Shown: piece by piece, positions 1 through 8,208 of the stretch
How the letters are laid out: every line of letters begins with the position of its first letter
How positions within the stretch are numbered: the stretch's first letter is position 1
Source: Lachnospiraceae bacterium YSB2008
Lineage (GTDB): Bacteria > Bacillota > Clostridia > Lachnospirales > Lachnospiraceae
NCBI GenBank assembly: GCA_000687655.1
Contig: JHWR01000001.1
Coordinates: 248,001 to 312,000 of the forward strand
Direction: 5' to 3'
Length of the DNA stretch: 64,000 nucleotides
Translations under genes and position numbers: made by a program
Notes under the pieces: model-generated
The model's database searches: none
The model's input: only the letters and a program-made list of their open reading frames with translations
Told to the model about the DNA's origin: nothing

Positions 1-975
1 CTCGCCTCTCGCAATCACAGGCTGATTCGTGACAACGATAGCTAAGTATCCAGACTCGTTGATTCTCTTAATCGCCTCTGCTGCGCCAGGTAACAACTCG
101 AAATCATTGATATCTCGTAGGAACCCCACATAACGATTTATCGTACCGTCACGGTCTAAGAAGATTGCTTTCTGCTTGTTCTTCAGATTCTTACTCTCAA
201 CTACACCGGCTGCAAAATCACGAGAGACGGAATAGAACCTCTCTGGCGTTCCCATATCTTTTACATACTCAGGACTATCGTATGCATACATGCGCCCTGT
301 GCTACATAGGGGTTTGAGAATCTGGCGGTCTAAATCGACACGCCTCGGCTTACCATTTTCATCGGGAAGACCTATCTCACTTATATTGAACGGAAGCCGT
401 GTAGCCGTCATCTCTAACACAGTTGGATCGATGACATGGAGACCTGCATTCACTCGATTTTTATACCATTCCGGTCTCGTGTCCTCCTTTGTAAGCCATG
501 AAGTTACACTCATGTCCTCGTCTGCGATAATAAGACCACTATCATACGGATGTGAGTTCGGATGCGTAAACAGAGTAACTAATCCGCCTCGCTCCTTATG
601 GAACTTCACCATCCGATTAAAATCTACATCAAACACAGCGTCGGCGTTGAGTAAGAGGAATGGCTCTGAACCCAACCTATCGCGCATTTTAAATAATGCG
701 CCTGCATTGCCTAGCGGAGTATCTTCGACAAAATAGTCTATCCTTGCTCCGTATGCATCTCCATCACCGAAATAGTTGATAATCTGATCGGAGAGGTGGC
801 TCACAGTTAGAACTATATCGGTAAACCCCTGAGCCACGAGGGAGCGTATCTCCCATTCAAGCACAGGCCTTTCAACACCTGTTCCGTCTTTAATCGGAAT
901 TAACGGCTTAGGTATACCTGGGAACAGTTCACTTATTCTTGTCCCGCGTCCTCCCGCCATAATCACTGTTTTCAT
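1..975 (-). CDS. Sugar-1-phosphate nucleotidyltransferase / HAD phosphatase fusion (3' end cut by window)
   Basis: The minus-strand frame stays open from ATG 975 to the window edge, so the C-terminus is missing. The first ~235 residues are a nucleotidyltransferase: the signature GGRGTRISELFPGIPKP at the N-terminus and the metal-binding LLLNADAVFD. From about residue 268 a HAD domain begins with the DxDGT motif (FLDRDGTINRYVG), as in HisB-N/GmhB phosphatases. Such fusions are known for D-glycero-D-manno-heptose activation (GmhB plus HddC steps), supplying an NDP-heptose for surface polysaccharide. AAGGA lies 10-14 bases upstream of the start. The heptose assignment is by family resemblance; another sugar is possible. 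It may belong to the polysaccharide locus that starts at 4014, from which it is separated by the VanZ-like gene and the transposase. Confidence 0.85.
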   Translation of the reverse strand, partial: MKTVIMAGGRGTRISELFPGIPKPLIPIKDGTGVERPVLEWEIRSLVAQGFTDIVLTVSHLSDQIINYFGDGDAYGARIDYFVEDTPLGNAGALFKMRDRLGSEPFLLLNADAVFDVDFNRMVKFHKERGGLVTLFTHPNSHPYDSGLIIADEDMSVTSWLTKEDTRPEWYKNRVNAGLHVIDPTVLEMTATRLPFNISEIGLPDENGKPRRVDLDRQILKPLCSTGRMYAYDSPEYVKDMGTPERFYSVSRDFAAGVVESKNLKNKQKAIFLDRDGTINRYVGFLRDINDFELLPGAAEAIKRINESGYLAIVVTNQPVIARGE

Positions 976-1198
976 CTATGTTGTCCTTACTTCTGCTTTT
1001 TCTATGATTTGAGACCTATATGATAGGGTTTTAATGATTAACCAAGAGTTACTCCCCATCCTTTATCTCACCCCAACCATCTTCAACATTCCGTCCATAA
1101 ACATCACAGTCAGCCATACATAGGTACCGTGTACCTTTAAGAAACTGTTACAAATGTTACATCCTTATTACTACTAACCTTCTCATCAATGATAACCA

Positions 1199-1645
1199 TC
1201 ACCGTAATATCGCCTCGTTACCAAAACCATTTTTCTTCTTATCTATAATCAAATAAACCGCCATAACAATCCCAAACGCTACTCCAAACCCGACTACATC
1301 CTTCACCAAATCCATCACCCCAAATTCTCTAGTCGGAAGATATATCTTTATCGTTTCATCTATCAGTCCGAAAATCGCAGCTACAACAGCTCCGATACAC
1401 TTCTTCCATCCCATTACATGAAAGAAAAGAGCAACCGCCAGACCAACGCCAAAGTACTCCACCAGATGAATATCACTTCGGAACTGCTTAAGACTTCCTG
1501 TATATCCAAGATTCACCGCAATACTTCTCACCTTTTCACTGATAGATACCGTATCTTCCGCTCCTTGGAATGTCAGAAACAAAACGGTTATCAGCATCAA
1601 AAGAACAATAATTCCTAAAATAACTTGTGTAACCTTTAATTTCAT
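1199..1645 (-). CDS. VanZ-like membrane protein
   Basis: A 148-residue protein with about four membrane segments and the VanZ-family pattern: an early helix, FRSDIHLVEYFGVGLAVAL in the second segment, then GLIDETIKIYLPTREFGVMDLVKDVVGFGVAFG, where the D-E-x-x-Q/K and D...K..G residues are typical. VanZ proteins are linked to teicoplanin resistance but most chromosomal members have unknown function in the envelope. The gene reads towards the nucleotidyltransferase at 975. The 223 bases between them hold no ORF or clear terminator that I can see. The ribosome binding site is weak. Confidence 0.8.
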   Translation of the reverse strand: MKLKVTQVILGIIVLLMLITVLFLTFQGAEDTVSISEKVRSIAVNLGYTGSLKQFRSDIHLVEYFGVGLAVALFFHVMGWKKCIGAVVAAIFGLIDETIKIYLPTREFGVMDLVKDVVGFGVAFGIVMAVYLIIDKKKNGFGNEAILR

Positions 1646-1955
1646 ATCTATCGCTGATCACTTCACACCCTCAGCACAATCCACTCCGAATCATGCTGAA
1701 ACTCACCGTGCATGCCCTTGTAGCTCTATCGCGCCCATACTATCCTTTTAGTACAACCCCACGACTAATACGGTTTTTAAATACAAAAACTGAACTGCTG
1801 ACTCAGCTTTACTCGTTTCAGTAGTTCATAAGGCTGTTCGATAAGGTGTACTTTTCCGAACGATTATTTTCCACACTGCACAATATTATAGCATATAGTC
1901 AAAAATAAGCATATACAATTTTACTGTTACATAGGTACCTGTTAAAAAAAAAAAG

Positions 1956-1980
1956 TAAATTCCACTTTTAACGGAATTTA
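1956..1980. repeat. Palindrome TAAATTCC-N9-GGAATTTA (left)
   Basis: Perfect 8-base arms (TAAATTCC and GGAATTTA) around a 9-base centre. The same arms recur at 3909-3933 with a different centre, on the other side of the transposase. This could be a transposase-binding end or a target palindrome, since IS30-family elements often prefer palindromic targets. Confidence 0.6.
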
Positions 1981-1989
1981 GTCTTACAA
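1973..1989. repeat. 17-base direct repeat, left copy
   Basis: GGAATTTAGTCTTACAA is identical to 3829-3845 and in the same orientation. The pair encloses the left hairpin, the transposase and the right hairpin (about 1.87 kb). Confidence 0.7.
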
Positions 1990-2008
1990 GAGCCTCGCAT
2001 CCTGTCAT

Positions 2009-2130
2009 AATACTTTTCTCGACTCTGCTTTCGCACGGTTTGGGTCCCCTAGGATCACTAAGCTCTCACTTCGAACTTCGTGCTCGTGAATCGCTAAGTG
2101 AACAGACCCAAAACGGTCTCGAAAAGTATT
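2009..2130. repeat. Long imperfect hairpin upstream of transposase
   Basis: AATACTTTTC at 2009-2018 pairs with GAAAAGTATT at 2121-2130, and CGGTTTGGGTC at 2036-2046 pairs with GACCCAAAACG at 2105-2115 with one mismatch. Weaker pairing may extend outward to about 1990 and 2147. It could be a structured IS end, a structured leader of the transposase mRNA or an older element. Confidence 0.65.
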
Positions 2131-2227
2131 TGTCAGCTATGCTCGGCTTATTCATACTTCCTTCAATAGCTCTTATCTGATATATTTCTATGGTTCCTCT
2201 TTTGCATAGATTGAGAGGTAATCACAA

Positions 2228-3565
2228 ATGAAGAATACAATTAAATATCAGAAGCATATGAATCAAGATGATCGAGTTGTTATAGAAAAAGGTCTTGATC
2301 AATCTAAGTCATTGAAGTCCATTGCATTAGAGTTGGGCAAAGATCCTACAACTATTTCAAAAGAAATAAAGAAACATCGTTCTTTTCAAGAGCATAACAA
2401 ATTTAACGATAAACCATTCCGTTGTATGAACTATACCTCTTGCACAAGGAAGAATCTCTGTGAACCCCATCCTGTATCGTGTAAGAAACAATGTCGCAAC
2501 TGCCCTCATTGTCATGTTAAATGTCCTGATTACATTCCTTTTGACTATAACTGCCCATTAACAGATAAAGCACCTTATGTCTGTAATGGATGTCCTAAAA
2601 AATCCGGATGCAGACTTAACAAGTACTACTATAGAGCAACCAGAGCTCATAGAGAATATAAAACTATTCTTGTCGAATCACGAGCTGGCATAAATATTTC
2701 TGAAGATGAATTAAAGGCTTTAGATGACATCGTAAGCCCATTAGTAAAACAAGGTCAATCACTCTATACGATTATTACAAACCATCCAGAAATAACCCAA
2801 TGTGAAAAAACTCTGTACAACTATGTAGGTTCAGGCGCCTTGTCAGTAGGTAATCTAGATCTTCCAAAAAAGGTTAAGTATAAGGTACGTCAAGTACATG
2901 ATACTGAAATCGATGATACCGGGATATTTGAAAACAGAACCTATAAAGATTTTCAATCTTATATCCTAGAGTATCCAGACACTTCTATCGTCGAAATGGA
3001 TACCGTGGTAGGATGCAGCGGAAGTCACAAAGTTCTTCTTACTCTGCATTTTGACTGTTGTTCTTTAATGCTCGCATGCCTTCTTGACTCAAAAGAATCC
3101 AAGTATGTAGAAAAGCGCTTCGACAAGATTGAAAAGAATCTTTCAACATTTATCTTCGCAAAAACTTTCCTTCTGATAATTACAGATCGTGGAGGAGAAT
3201 TCAAGCATCCGGATAAGCTTGAATGCGGGATAGACAACTACATCAGAACTAGTATCTACTACTGTGATCCCATGTGCTCCTGGCAAAAACCACACTGTGA
3301 AAAAAATCATGAATACATAAGAAAGATATGTCCTAAGGGAACTTCTTTCGATAATCTAACTCAGTTTGATGTGAATCTCATTATGAGCCACATCAATAGT
3401 ACACCTCGGGAGAGTCTAGGAGGTCTTACACCTTTAAAGCTTGCAAAAATGATGCTCCCAGATGAACTATTAAAAATGTTTAATCAGCGTGAAATAAAAC
3501 CTGATGAAGTGATACTAACATCAAAACTTCTCGAAGATAAGATTTCGCATAGAAAAAATAAGTAG
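2228..3565 (+). CDS. IS30-family transposase
   Basis: A 445-residue protein, the only well-supported plus-strand gene in the window. The N-terminus is an IS30-type helix-turn-helix (NQDDRVVIEKGLDQSKSLKSIA, then ELGKDPTTISKEIKKH). Residues ~65-140 form a cysteine/histidine-rich segment (repeated CxxC, HCHVKC) that may bind zinc and is seen in some Firmicute members. The DDE core shows IVEMDTVVG, LLIITDRGGEF and the late glutamate in KNHEYIRKICPKGT, the HxxxNxxxR-like signature of IS30. The start ATG follows GAGAGG at a good distance. All catalytic residues are present, so it may be active. Confidence 0.93.
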   Translation: MKNTIKYQKHMNQDDRVVIEKGLDQSKSLKSIALELGKDPTTISKEIKKHRSFQEHNKFNDKPFRCMNYTSCTRKNLCEPHPVSCKKQCRNCPHCHVKCPDYIPFDYNCPLTDKAPYVCNGCPKKSGCRLNKYYYRATRAHREYKTILVESRAGINISEDELKALDDIVSPLVKQGQSLYTIITNHPEITQCEKTLYNYVGSGALSVGNLDLPKKVKYKVRQVHDTEIDDTGIFENRTYKDFQSYILEYPDTSIVEMDTVVGCSGSHKVLLTLHFDCCSLMLACLLDSKESKYVEKRFDKIEKNLSTFIFAKTFLLIITDRGGEFKHPDKLECGIDNYIRTSIYYCDPMCSWQKPHCEKNHEYIRKICPKGTSFDNLTQFDVNLIMSHINSTPRESLGGLTPLKLAKMMLPDELLKMFNQREIKPDEVILTSKLLEDKISHRKNK

Positions 3566-3608
3566 TAGCAATGCGTAACACGCGAGTATTTGCGAGTTTG
3601 TGTTTCAT

Positions 3609-3745
3609 GTGTTTACAGTAGGAAGCATCTATGCTAGGCTGGCGCAGCGCGCCAACAGGCTCTTAGCCCTGCCGTCCCACCGGCAGGGGTAGGGCCTGTT
3701 CCCAGCCTGTTCTCAGCATAGAATGCCGGTCCCTGCTGTCAACAC
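3609..3745. repeat. Long imperfect hairpin downstream of transposase
   Basis: Three nested pairings are visible: GTGTTTACAGTAGGAAGCAT against the complement of TGCCGGTCCCTGCTGTCAAC, then TCTATGCTAGGCTGG against CAGCCTG...AGCATAGA, and an inner stem CAACAGGCTCTTAGCCCTGCCG with CGGCAGGGGTAGGGCCTGTT, closed by a short loop near 3675-3680. It could terminate transposase transcription or be part of the element's end. It does not share sequence with the hairpin at 2009-2130. Confidence 0.7.
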
Positions 3746-3828
3746 TTTAATCATCCGTCGAGCAATACTCTAATAAAAATGCAAAAGAGAAACATCCAAA
3801 AACTTAATACTCCCATCCATAGGTCAGT

Positions 3829-3845
3829 GGAATTTAGTCTTACAA
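3829..3845. repeat. 17-base direct repeat, right copy
   Basis: Identical to 1973-1989, same orientation (GGAATTTAGTCTTACAA). Confidence 0.7.
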
Positions 3846-3908
3846 AGCTACTTTCCAGTGGCTAGCGACTGCATACTCTTTTTTATGAAATATCAGCTCT
3901 AGAATAAT

Positions 3909-4004
3909 TAAATTCCACATTAAACGGAATTTAACCATATGTCAAACCCTTTAAATGTGGAATTTAGTCTTCAGTATGGAATTTACTTTTACAAGTGGAA
4001 TTTA
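3909..4004. repeat. Cluster of GGAATTTA motifs
   Basis: A palindrome TAAATTCC-N9-GGAATTTA at 3909-3933 is followed by GTGGAATTTA at 3957-3966, TGGAATTTA at 3977-3985 and GTGGAATTTA at 3995-4004, the last three spaced 19-20 bases apart. Each is followed by a related CTTT/TCTT tract. The block runs up to the stop codon of the epimerase gene. It could be nested element ends or protein-binding iterons. Confidence 0.55.
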
Positions 4005-4013
4005 ACTTTTCAC

Positions 4014-5075
4014 TCAAGCAAGACTTTTTAAAATCTCTACAGTTCTTTCAAGCCCCTTATTAATCTCATATTGGGATTCCCAGCCAAGACTTCTTATCTT
4101 ACTTCCATCCAATCTAGCCTTAGTTGCTTTACTGTAACCAGCTGATTCGACTGCATCCGGGAGCTCAAAAACAACTTCTTTACCGTTTATTCTTGCAAGT
4201 ATTCTTGCAAGATTTCGAAGTGTTATATCTGAAGAGATATCAGCAATATTATATGCCTCTCCGTTTTCACCACAAAGCAGTACCGTGAGGAGACCGCTTA
4301 CCGCATCTGCTACATATGTATATGAATAATACTGATAGCCTTCGGACTTAAGAACAATATCCTCACCAGCCACGCTCTTTTTTATAAACTGACTTATCGC
4401 TTTAGTATCAGACATAAGCATAGTCGGACCATAGGTTCTTGTAAGGCGTGGAATGACTACATCTAGCCCCTTTTCTGCCTTATAAGCCTGACAAAGAGCT
4501 TCACCGCAACGTTTACTCTCGGGATATCCTGCTCGAAGTGTATTTGAGTCTATATATCCCATGTATGACTCATCGAAGAGTTCAACATCTCCTCTGTTTT
4601 CACCATAGATTTCATTTGAAGAGGCAAATGCAAATCGACTTGTCTTGTGTTCTACTGCAAAATCCAGCAAGTTCATAAGGCCGATTATATTAGTTGTTAT
4701 GGTTGATATCGGTTCAGTTGCATATTGTACTGGATGTGTATTTGATGCAAGATGAAGAATATAGTCGACTGATCCATTAAAAGTAAAAATCAACGGCTCA
4801 CGTACATCATACTTCACGAACTTTAGATACCCTTTTTCGAAGAAATCAGCCTGAAATCTAGTTCTAGCCCTTTCCTCACTTCTTCCAAGTGCGTACACAG
4901 TACAGTTCAGTCCTTCCGCATTCTTCTGCATGATCACATCAACAAGAAAGCTACCTATCATCCCAGTTGCTCCGGAAAGCATGAGTGTTTTCCCTTGAAG
5001 CTTCTCCCACGGAAGTGAAAGCCCTGCCACATAACTGACATCATCCATATATAATTCATTTTGATAAAGTGTCAT
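4014..5075 (-). CDS. NAD-dependent sugar epimerase/dehydratase (extended SDR)
   Basis: A 353-residue extended short-chain dehydrogenase. The Rossmann glycine motif SGATGMIGSFL lies near residue 33, the catalytic Tyr-Lys pair is in GYPESKRCGEAL, and the serine is in FASSNEIYG. It resembles UDP-glucuronate decarboxylases, dTDP-glucose dehydratases and related epimerases that modify nucleotide sugars. It is the last gene of the polysaccharide locus, four bases after the acyltransferase that ends at 5080, and sits two genes from a cytidylyltransferase, so its substrate could be an NDP-sugar or CDP-linked compound made by that neighbour. The exact reaction cannot be read from sequence. Confidence 0.88.
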   Translation of the reverse strand: MTLYQNELYMDDVSYVAGLSLPWEKLQGKTLMLSGATGMIGSFLVDVIMQKNAEGLNCTVYALGRSEERARTRFQADFFEKGYLKFVKYDVREPLIFTFNGSVDYILHLASNTHPVQYATEPISTITTNIIGLMNLLDFAVEHKTSRFAFASSNEIYGENRGDVELFDESYMGYIDSNTLRAGYPESKRCGEALCQAYKAEKGLDVVIPRLTRTYGPTMLMSDTKAISQFIKKSVAGEDIVLKSEGYQYYSYTYVADAVSGLLTVLLCGENGEAYNIADISSDITLRNLARILARINGKEVVFELPDAVESAGYSKATKARLDGSKIRSLGWESQYEINKGLERTVEILKSLA

Positions 5076-5079
5076 ATAA

Positions 5080-6156
5080 TCAATTTATTCCTTTGTCATT
5101 GTTTTCTTTAGTCGCTACAGCAGAGAATGGAGTAAATATCCACTTTTTCACCCACAGTACTTCCATCAATTTTACAGTCACTAAAGGAAACACGATTCCG
5201 ACCAGCGTTCCAAAAATCAAGCAAATTAAAACACTTTCGACCTTTGCAGTCATGAGAATATATCTTATCATAGCTGTGAACATTATATGCAGAACGTATA
5301 TTTCCAAAGAGTGTTTTCCAAGATATCGTAAAAGACTCTTTTTATAGTTAAAACCTATAATTCTGAAAACTGTAAAGCAACTTGGAATCAAAAGCACTGC
5401 TATTAAGGCATTCCGATATGGCATCTGATATATATACTCTGCGTCGCTCCAACTACAATATATGAGCATTATACCACAAATCAACGCAATTACAGACAAT
5501 ATATTGATGATTATGCTTCTTTTGTCTACGCTTTTTAGTTTTCTGCCATCACCAAAATATGATATCAACGTTCCTATCGAGAAAAAAACTCCATAGTAGC
5601 TTATCCTGTACAACTCGAAATCATCAACATATGTCAGTTTCACGGATAGTATATTGATAGGGATAAATATAAGCGTGTAAACCAACGGATTAATCCTAAA
5701 ATGATTAAGCAATCCAAATACCAGGTAAAATGCAATAAGAATGTACAGATACCAATAAGGAGCAATGGTATGTTTCCAAATCATAAGGAGGTCTTTGGGG
5801 CTTATCGTTACAGTAACTATATCATTGTAGAAGAGCTTTATAGTTCCGTGAAGCAGACTGAATATGATGTATACAACCAGCAGATTTGCAATATGGCGTA
5901 GCATTTTTCTCCAATTCAACTTCAGAGAATCGTCCACATATGCTTTCACAAAAACATAGCCGCTAATCACCATAAATAGCGGCATATGAAATGTATATAT
6001 GACATTGTAGATATTTCGTGATATCCATATTGCTCTGTTATTAACCATACTGAATACATATCCATTACAAACATGACCCAGCACTACAAGAATGATGGCA
6101 AATCCTTTTAGAGCATCTATATATGGAATTCTGTTTTTTATCTTCACTTCACTCAT
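5080..6156 (-). CDS. Acyltransferase 3 family membrane protein
   Basis: A 358-residue polytopic protein with the acyltransferase-3 N-terminus RIPYIDALKGFAIILVVLGHV, whose histidine in the first membrane helix is needed for acyl transfer in this family, and about ten membrane segments. Members move acetyl or other acyl groups across the membrane onto sugars of surface polymers. It lies between the cytidylyltransferase and the epimerase with very short gaps, so it is probably in the same transcript and decorates the polymer made by this locus. The acyl group and acceptor are unknown. Confidence 0.9.
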   Translation of the reverse strand: MSEVKIKNRIPYIDALKGFAIILVVLGHVCNGYVFSMVNNRAIWISRNIYNVIYTFHMPLFMVISGYVFVKAYVDDSLKLNWRKMLRHIANLLVVYIIFSLLHGTIKLFYNDIVTVTISPKDLLMIWKHTIAPYWYLYILIAFYLVFGLLNHFRINPLVYTLIFIPINILSVKLTYVDDFELYRISYYGVFFSIGTLISYFGDGRKLKSVDKRSIIINILSVIALICGIMLIYCSWSDAEYIYQMPYRNALIAVLLIPSCFTVFRIIGFNYKKSLLRYLGKHSLEIYVLHIMFTAMIRYILMTAKVESVLICLIFGTLVGIVFPLVTVKLMEVLWVKKWIFTPFSAVATKENNDKGIN

Positions 6157-6176
6157 GATTGATACACTAGTACCTT

Positions 6177-6893
6177 TTACTTTAACCAGTTATCCTTATC
6201 ACTCTTAAGATATGCCTTGAAAAGTTCCAGATCATCCTTCGTTGTAAGCTTGATATTCTTGTCAGATCCAGCAGCAAAATATAGCCTTTCTCCAAGCTCA
6301 ACCATCATCGTATTCGTATAAGAGGATCCATAGATTCCTATCTCCTTCTCAAATGCCTCATGGTACTTTGAGTCAAGCAATTCAAACTTATATGCCTGTG
6401 GAGTTGCAACTCTTCTAAGAGTCTCTCTTGGAATATACTTTGTAGTACTGATATCATCATCTACTACAAAAATCTGCTCATTATAAGGCATGGATGTTAC
6501 AGCATTTCCATACTTCCTGCACTTAACTATAACATCTGAAAGAACAGACTCATCCACAAGCGGTCTGATACCATCATGGATTATAACTATGTCGTCCGGT
6601 CCAACCTTTCCTTCAAGATTATATACTCCATTCCTTATAGATTCCTGACCGGAATTTCCGCCGGAAACGATCCATTTAACTTTATCTATGTTGAACTGCT
6701 TTACATATGCCCACACGACCTCATGCCAGCCATCTATGCATACAACTTCTATGGCATCTATGTCTGGATGACGCTGGAATCCCTCCAGAGTATACACCAG
6801 AACAGGCTTATCATATACGTTTATAAACTGCTTCGGAATGTCCTGTCCCATTCTGCTGCCGGAGCCTCCGGCTATAATTATTGCTGTTGTCAT
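6177..6893 (-). CDS. IspD/TarI-like cytidylyltransferase
   Basis: A 238-residue nucleotidyltransferase with the IspD/TarI signature (IIIAGGSGSRMGQDIPKQF), DDIVIIHDGIRPLVDES and a C-terminal KLTTKDDLELFKAYL. This family makes CDP-methylerythritol (IspD) or CDP-ribitol (TarI, Bcs1). Its place among acyltransferase, epimerase and GT-C genes, with LicD in the same locus, favours activation of a sugar-phosphate or polyol-phosphate for the surface polymer over the isoprenoid pathway. No TarJ-like alcohol dehydrogenase is present, so ribitol is not established. Its start codon overlaps the stop of the membrane gene that ends at 6893. A second, housekeeping IspD elsewhere in the genome would support the polymer role. 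Confidence 0.87.
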   Translation of the reverse strand: MTTAIIIAGGSGSRMGQDIPKQFINVYDKPVLVYTLEGFQRHPDIDAIEVVCIDGWHEVVWAYVKQFNIDKVKWIVSGGNSGQESIRNGVYNLEGKVGPDDIVIIHDGIRPLVDESVLSDVIVKCRKYGNAVTSMPYNEQIFVVDDDISTTKYIPRETLRRVATPQAYKFELLDSKYHEAFEKEIGIYGSSYTNTMMVELGERLYFAAGSDKNIKLTTKDDLELFKAYLKSDKDNWLK

Positions 6894-8206
6894 TATAATT
6901 CCTGCCTTCTTTTTTCTATATCTGATTTATTTAAAACTTCGTTTTGTATCACTTTGCCTCCAAAAGGTGCTATCATACATGCCATTACAGCACATACTGT
7001 CACTGCCATATCTCTCCATGTCATAAATAAATGTATGATTGAGTGGTTGAGTACAACAATATACCACGCAAAAGGATAAAGTGCAATCAGGCCGAGTATT
7101 AAGGTTTTCTTATAATCTATATATCTATACTTCTTAGTAACAATTAACAAGATAACACATATGACTATCAGAATCAAAAGGAACATAGTAAGAGGGCTGT
7201 TCTTCAACACGGAAAAGACTCCTTTTATTGCATCTAGTCTTCCGAATACCACTTCTTCTCCTTCAGAAAAAGAAGCTCCCGAACGATACAGTATCGTATC
7301 AATTCCATCTCGGATGATACTCTTTCCGGTAAAGACAGACGTCAGTATCCATTTACTACACCACATTCCTATGTATCCGAATGTCCATGAAACACTCATC
7401 TTGATCAATTCGAGTATACCAACCAACATACTGTCAGCACTGAATATGAGCATATAGAATACCAGCGGAATTCCAAGTGCTACTATAGGAATAGTAAGAA
7501 AATCAAAGAAAGCACAAGCCACTCCGATCAAAAGAAACAGATATATAAAAGCTCTCTTTTCTGTCAGCCAATCTTTAAAGCAAAGCATGATTATTAATGA
7601 TATAAGAGTTATATAGTATATATCTGCAAACTGAAATGAAACAGCCGCTGTAATAGGATTAATGAACAGTAATCCCGGTATTAAAACTGCCAGATATCTC
7701 TTTCCCAACTTCTCTGACACTAGAGCGGCACATATCATAAGTAATGCCGTCTGCAAGATCATATTAATAATTCTGATATCACTTACATTAAAGAAATAAA
7801 GAAGCGGTTTTAGTATCACCAGATAACCATGCCAATACCGAGGATATTCTGATATCACATTTTCTGCATCCAAGTCAAGAGAATGCACAAGCTTTGACAT
7901 ATTGTCAACATATCCTTTAGCAGATTCACTTCTGTTCAGCATTGCTTCTGTGAGAACAGAATCCTTTCCATCATATACAGCCTTGCCTAACATGATAGCA
8001 TCTGTAAAGCCATCTGATACTGTAATGAATCCTCCCCACTTTGCACGCTCCCCTTCTCGGATCAAATCATCGCCTGATTCCACAACATGGCTTCTCATAT
8101 AATCTACAGGCAAAGCATAGCAAAGAACCATTGATAAGAGCCCGAACAAAATACATATAGAGAGCAATATGACCATTTTAGATATTGTTATTAATAAGCT
8201 CTTCAT
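6893..8206 (-). CDS. Polytopic membrane protein, GT-C-like, paralogue of 16617-17927
   Basis: About 437 residues from the ATG at 8206, which has GAGGA just upstream and follows the stop of the preceding gene (8209) by two bases; the longer non-ATG start would overlap that gene. There are roughly ten membrane segments. After the first comes an acidic outside loop with WGGFITVSDGFTDAIMLGKA and later YWHGYLVILKPLLYFF. Both blocks are conserved in the paralogue at 16617. The early acidic loop followed by many helices is the general layout of GT-C enzymes, which use polyprenyl-phosphate sugars, but I do not recognise the family. Each paralogue is associated with an OpgB-like gene, suggesting that the two functions are linked. 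Confidence 0.8.
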   Translation of the reverse strand: MKSLLITISKMVILLSICILFGLLSMVLCYALPVDYMRSHVVESGDDLIREGERAKWGGFITVSDGFTDAIMLGKAVYDGKDSVLTEAMLNRSESAKGYVDNMSKLVHSLDLDAENVISEYPRYWHGYLVILKPLLYFFNVSDIRIINMILQTALLMICAALVSEKLGKRYLAVLIPGLLFINPITAAVSFQFADIYYITLISLIIMLCFKDWLTEKRAFIYLFLLIGVACAFFDFLTIPIVALGIPLVFYMLIFSADSMLVGILELIKMSVSWTFGYIGMWCSKWILTSVFTGKSIIRDGIDTILYRSGASFSEGEEVVFGRLDAIKGVFSVLKNSPLTMFLLILIVICVILLIVTKKYRYIDYKKTLILGLIALYPFAWYIVVLNHSIIHLFMTWRDMAVTVCAVMACMIAPFGGKVIQNEVLNKSDIEKRRQEL

Positions 8207-8208
8207 GA

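Larger units (their letters stand above)
1646..2227. other. Gene-free flank left of the transposase
   Basis: No convincing ORF. The stretch holds a palindrome at 1956-1980, one copy of a 17-base direct repeat at 1973-1989 and a long imperfect hairpin at 2009-2130, followed by the ribosome binding site of the transposase (GAGAGG, about 2211-2216). About 1646-1950 shows only AT-rich sequence. Confidence 0.6.
1973..3845 (+). mobile_element. IS30-type element (approximate limits)
   Basis: The limits are set by the 17-base direct repeats flanking a complete IS30-type transposase gene and two long hairpins. I did not find a clean pair of terminal inverted repeats, so the true ends may lie elsewhere, for example in the palindromes at 1956-1980 and 3909-3933. 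At about 1.87 kb it is longer than the 1.0-1.6 kb usual for the family. Confidence 0.45.
3566..4013. other. Gene-free flank right of the transposase
   Basis: No credible ORF. It contains a long GC-rich hairpin at 3609-3745, the right copy of the 17-base repeat at 3829-3845, a palindrome at 3909-3933, and three further GGAATTTA motifs before the epimerase stop codon at 4014. Confidence 0.6.

Noticed and set aside
2009-3745. The two long hairpins as a matched pair of terminal inverted repeats
   Set aside because: The left and right hairpins do not share sequence with each other; each folds on itself.
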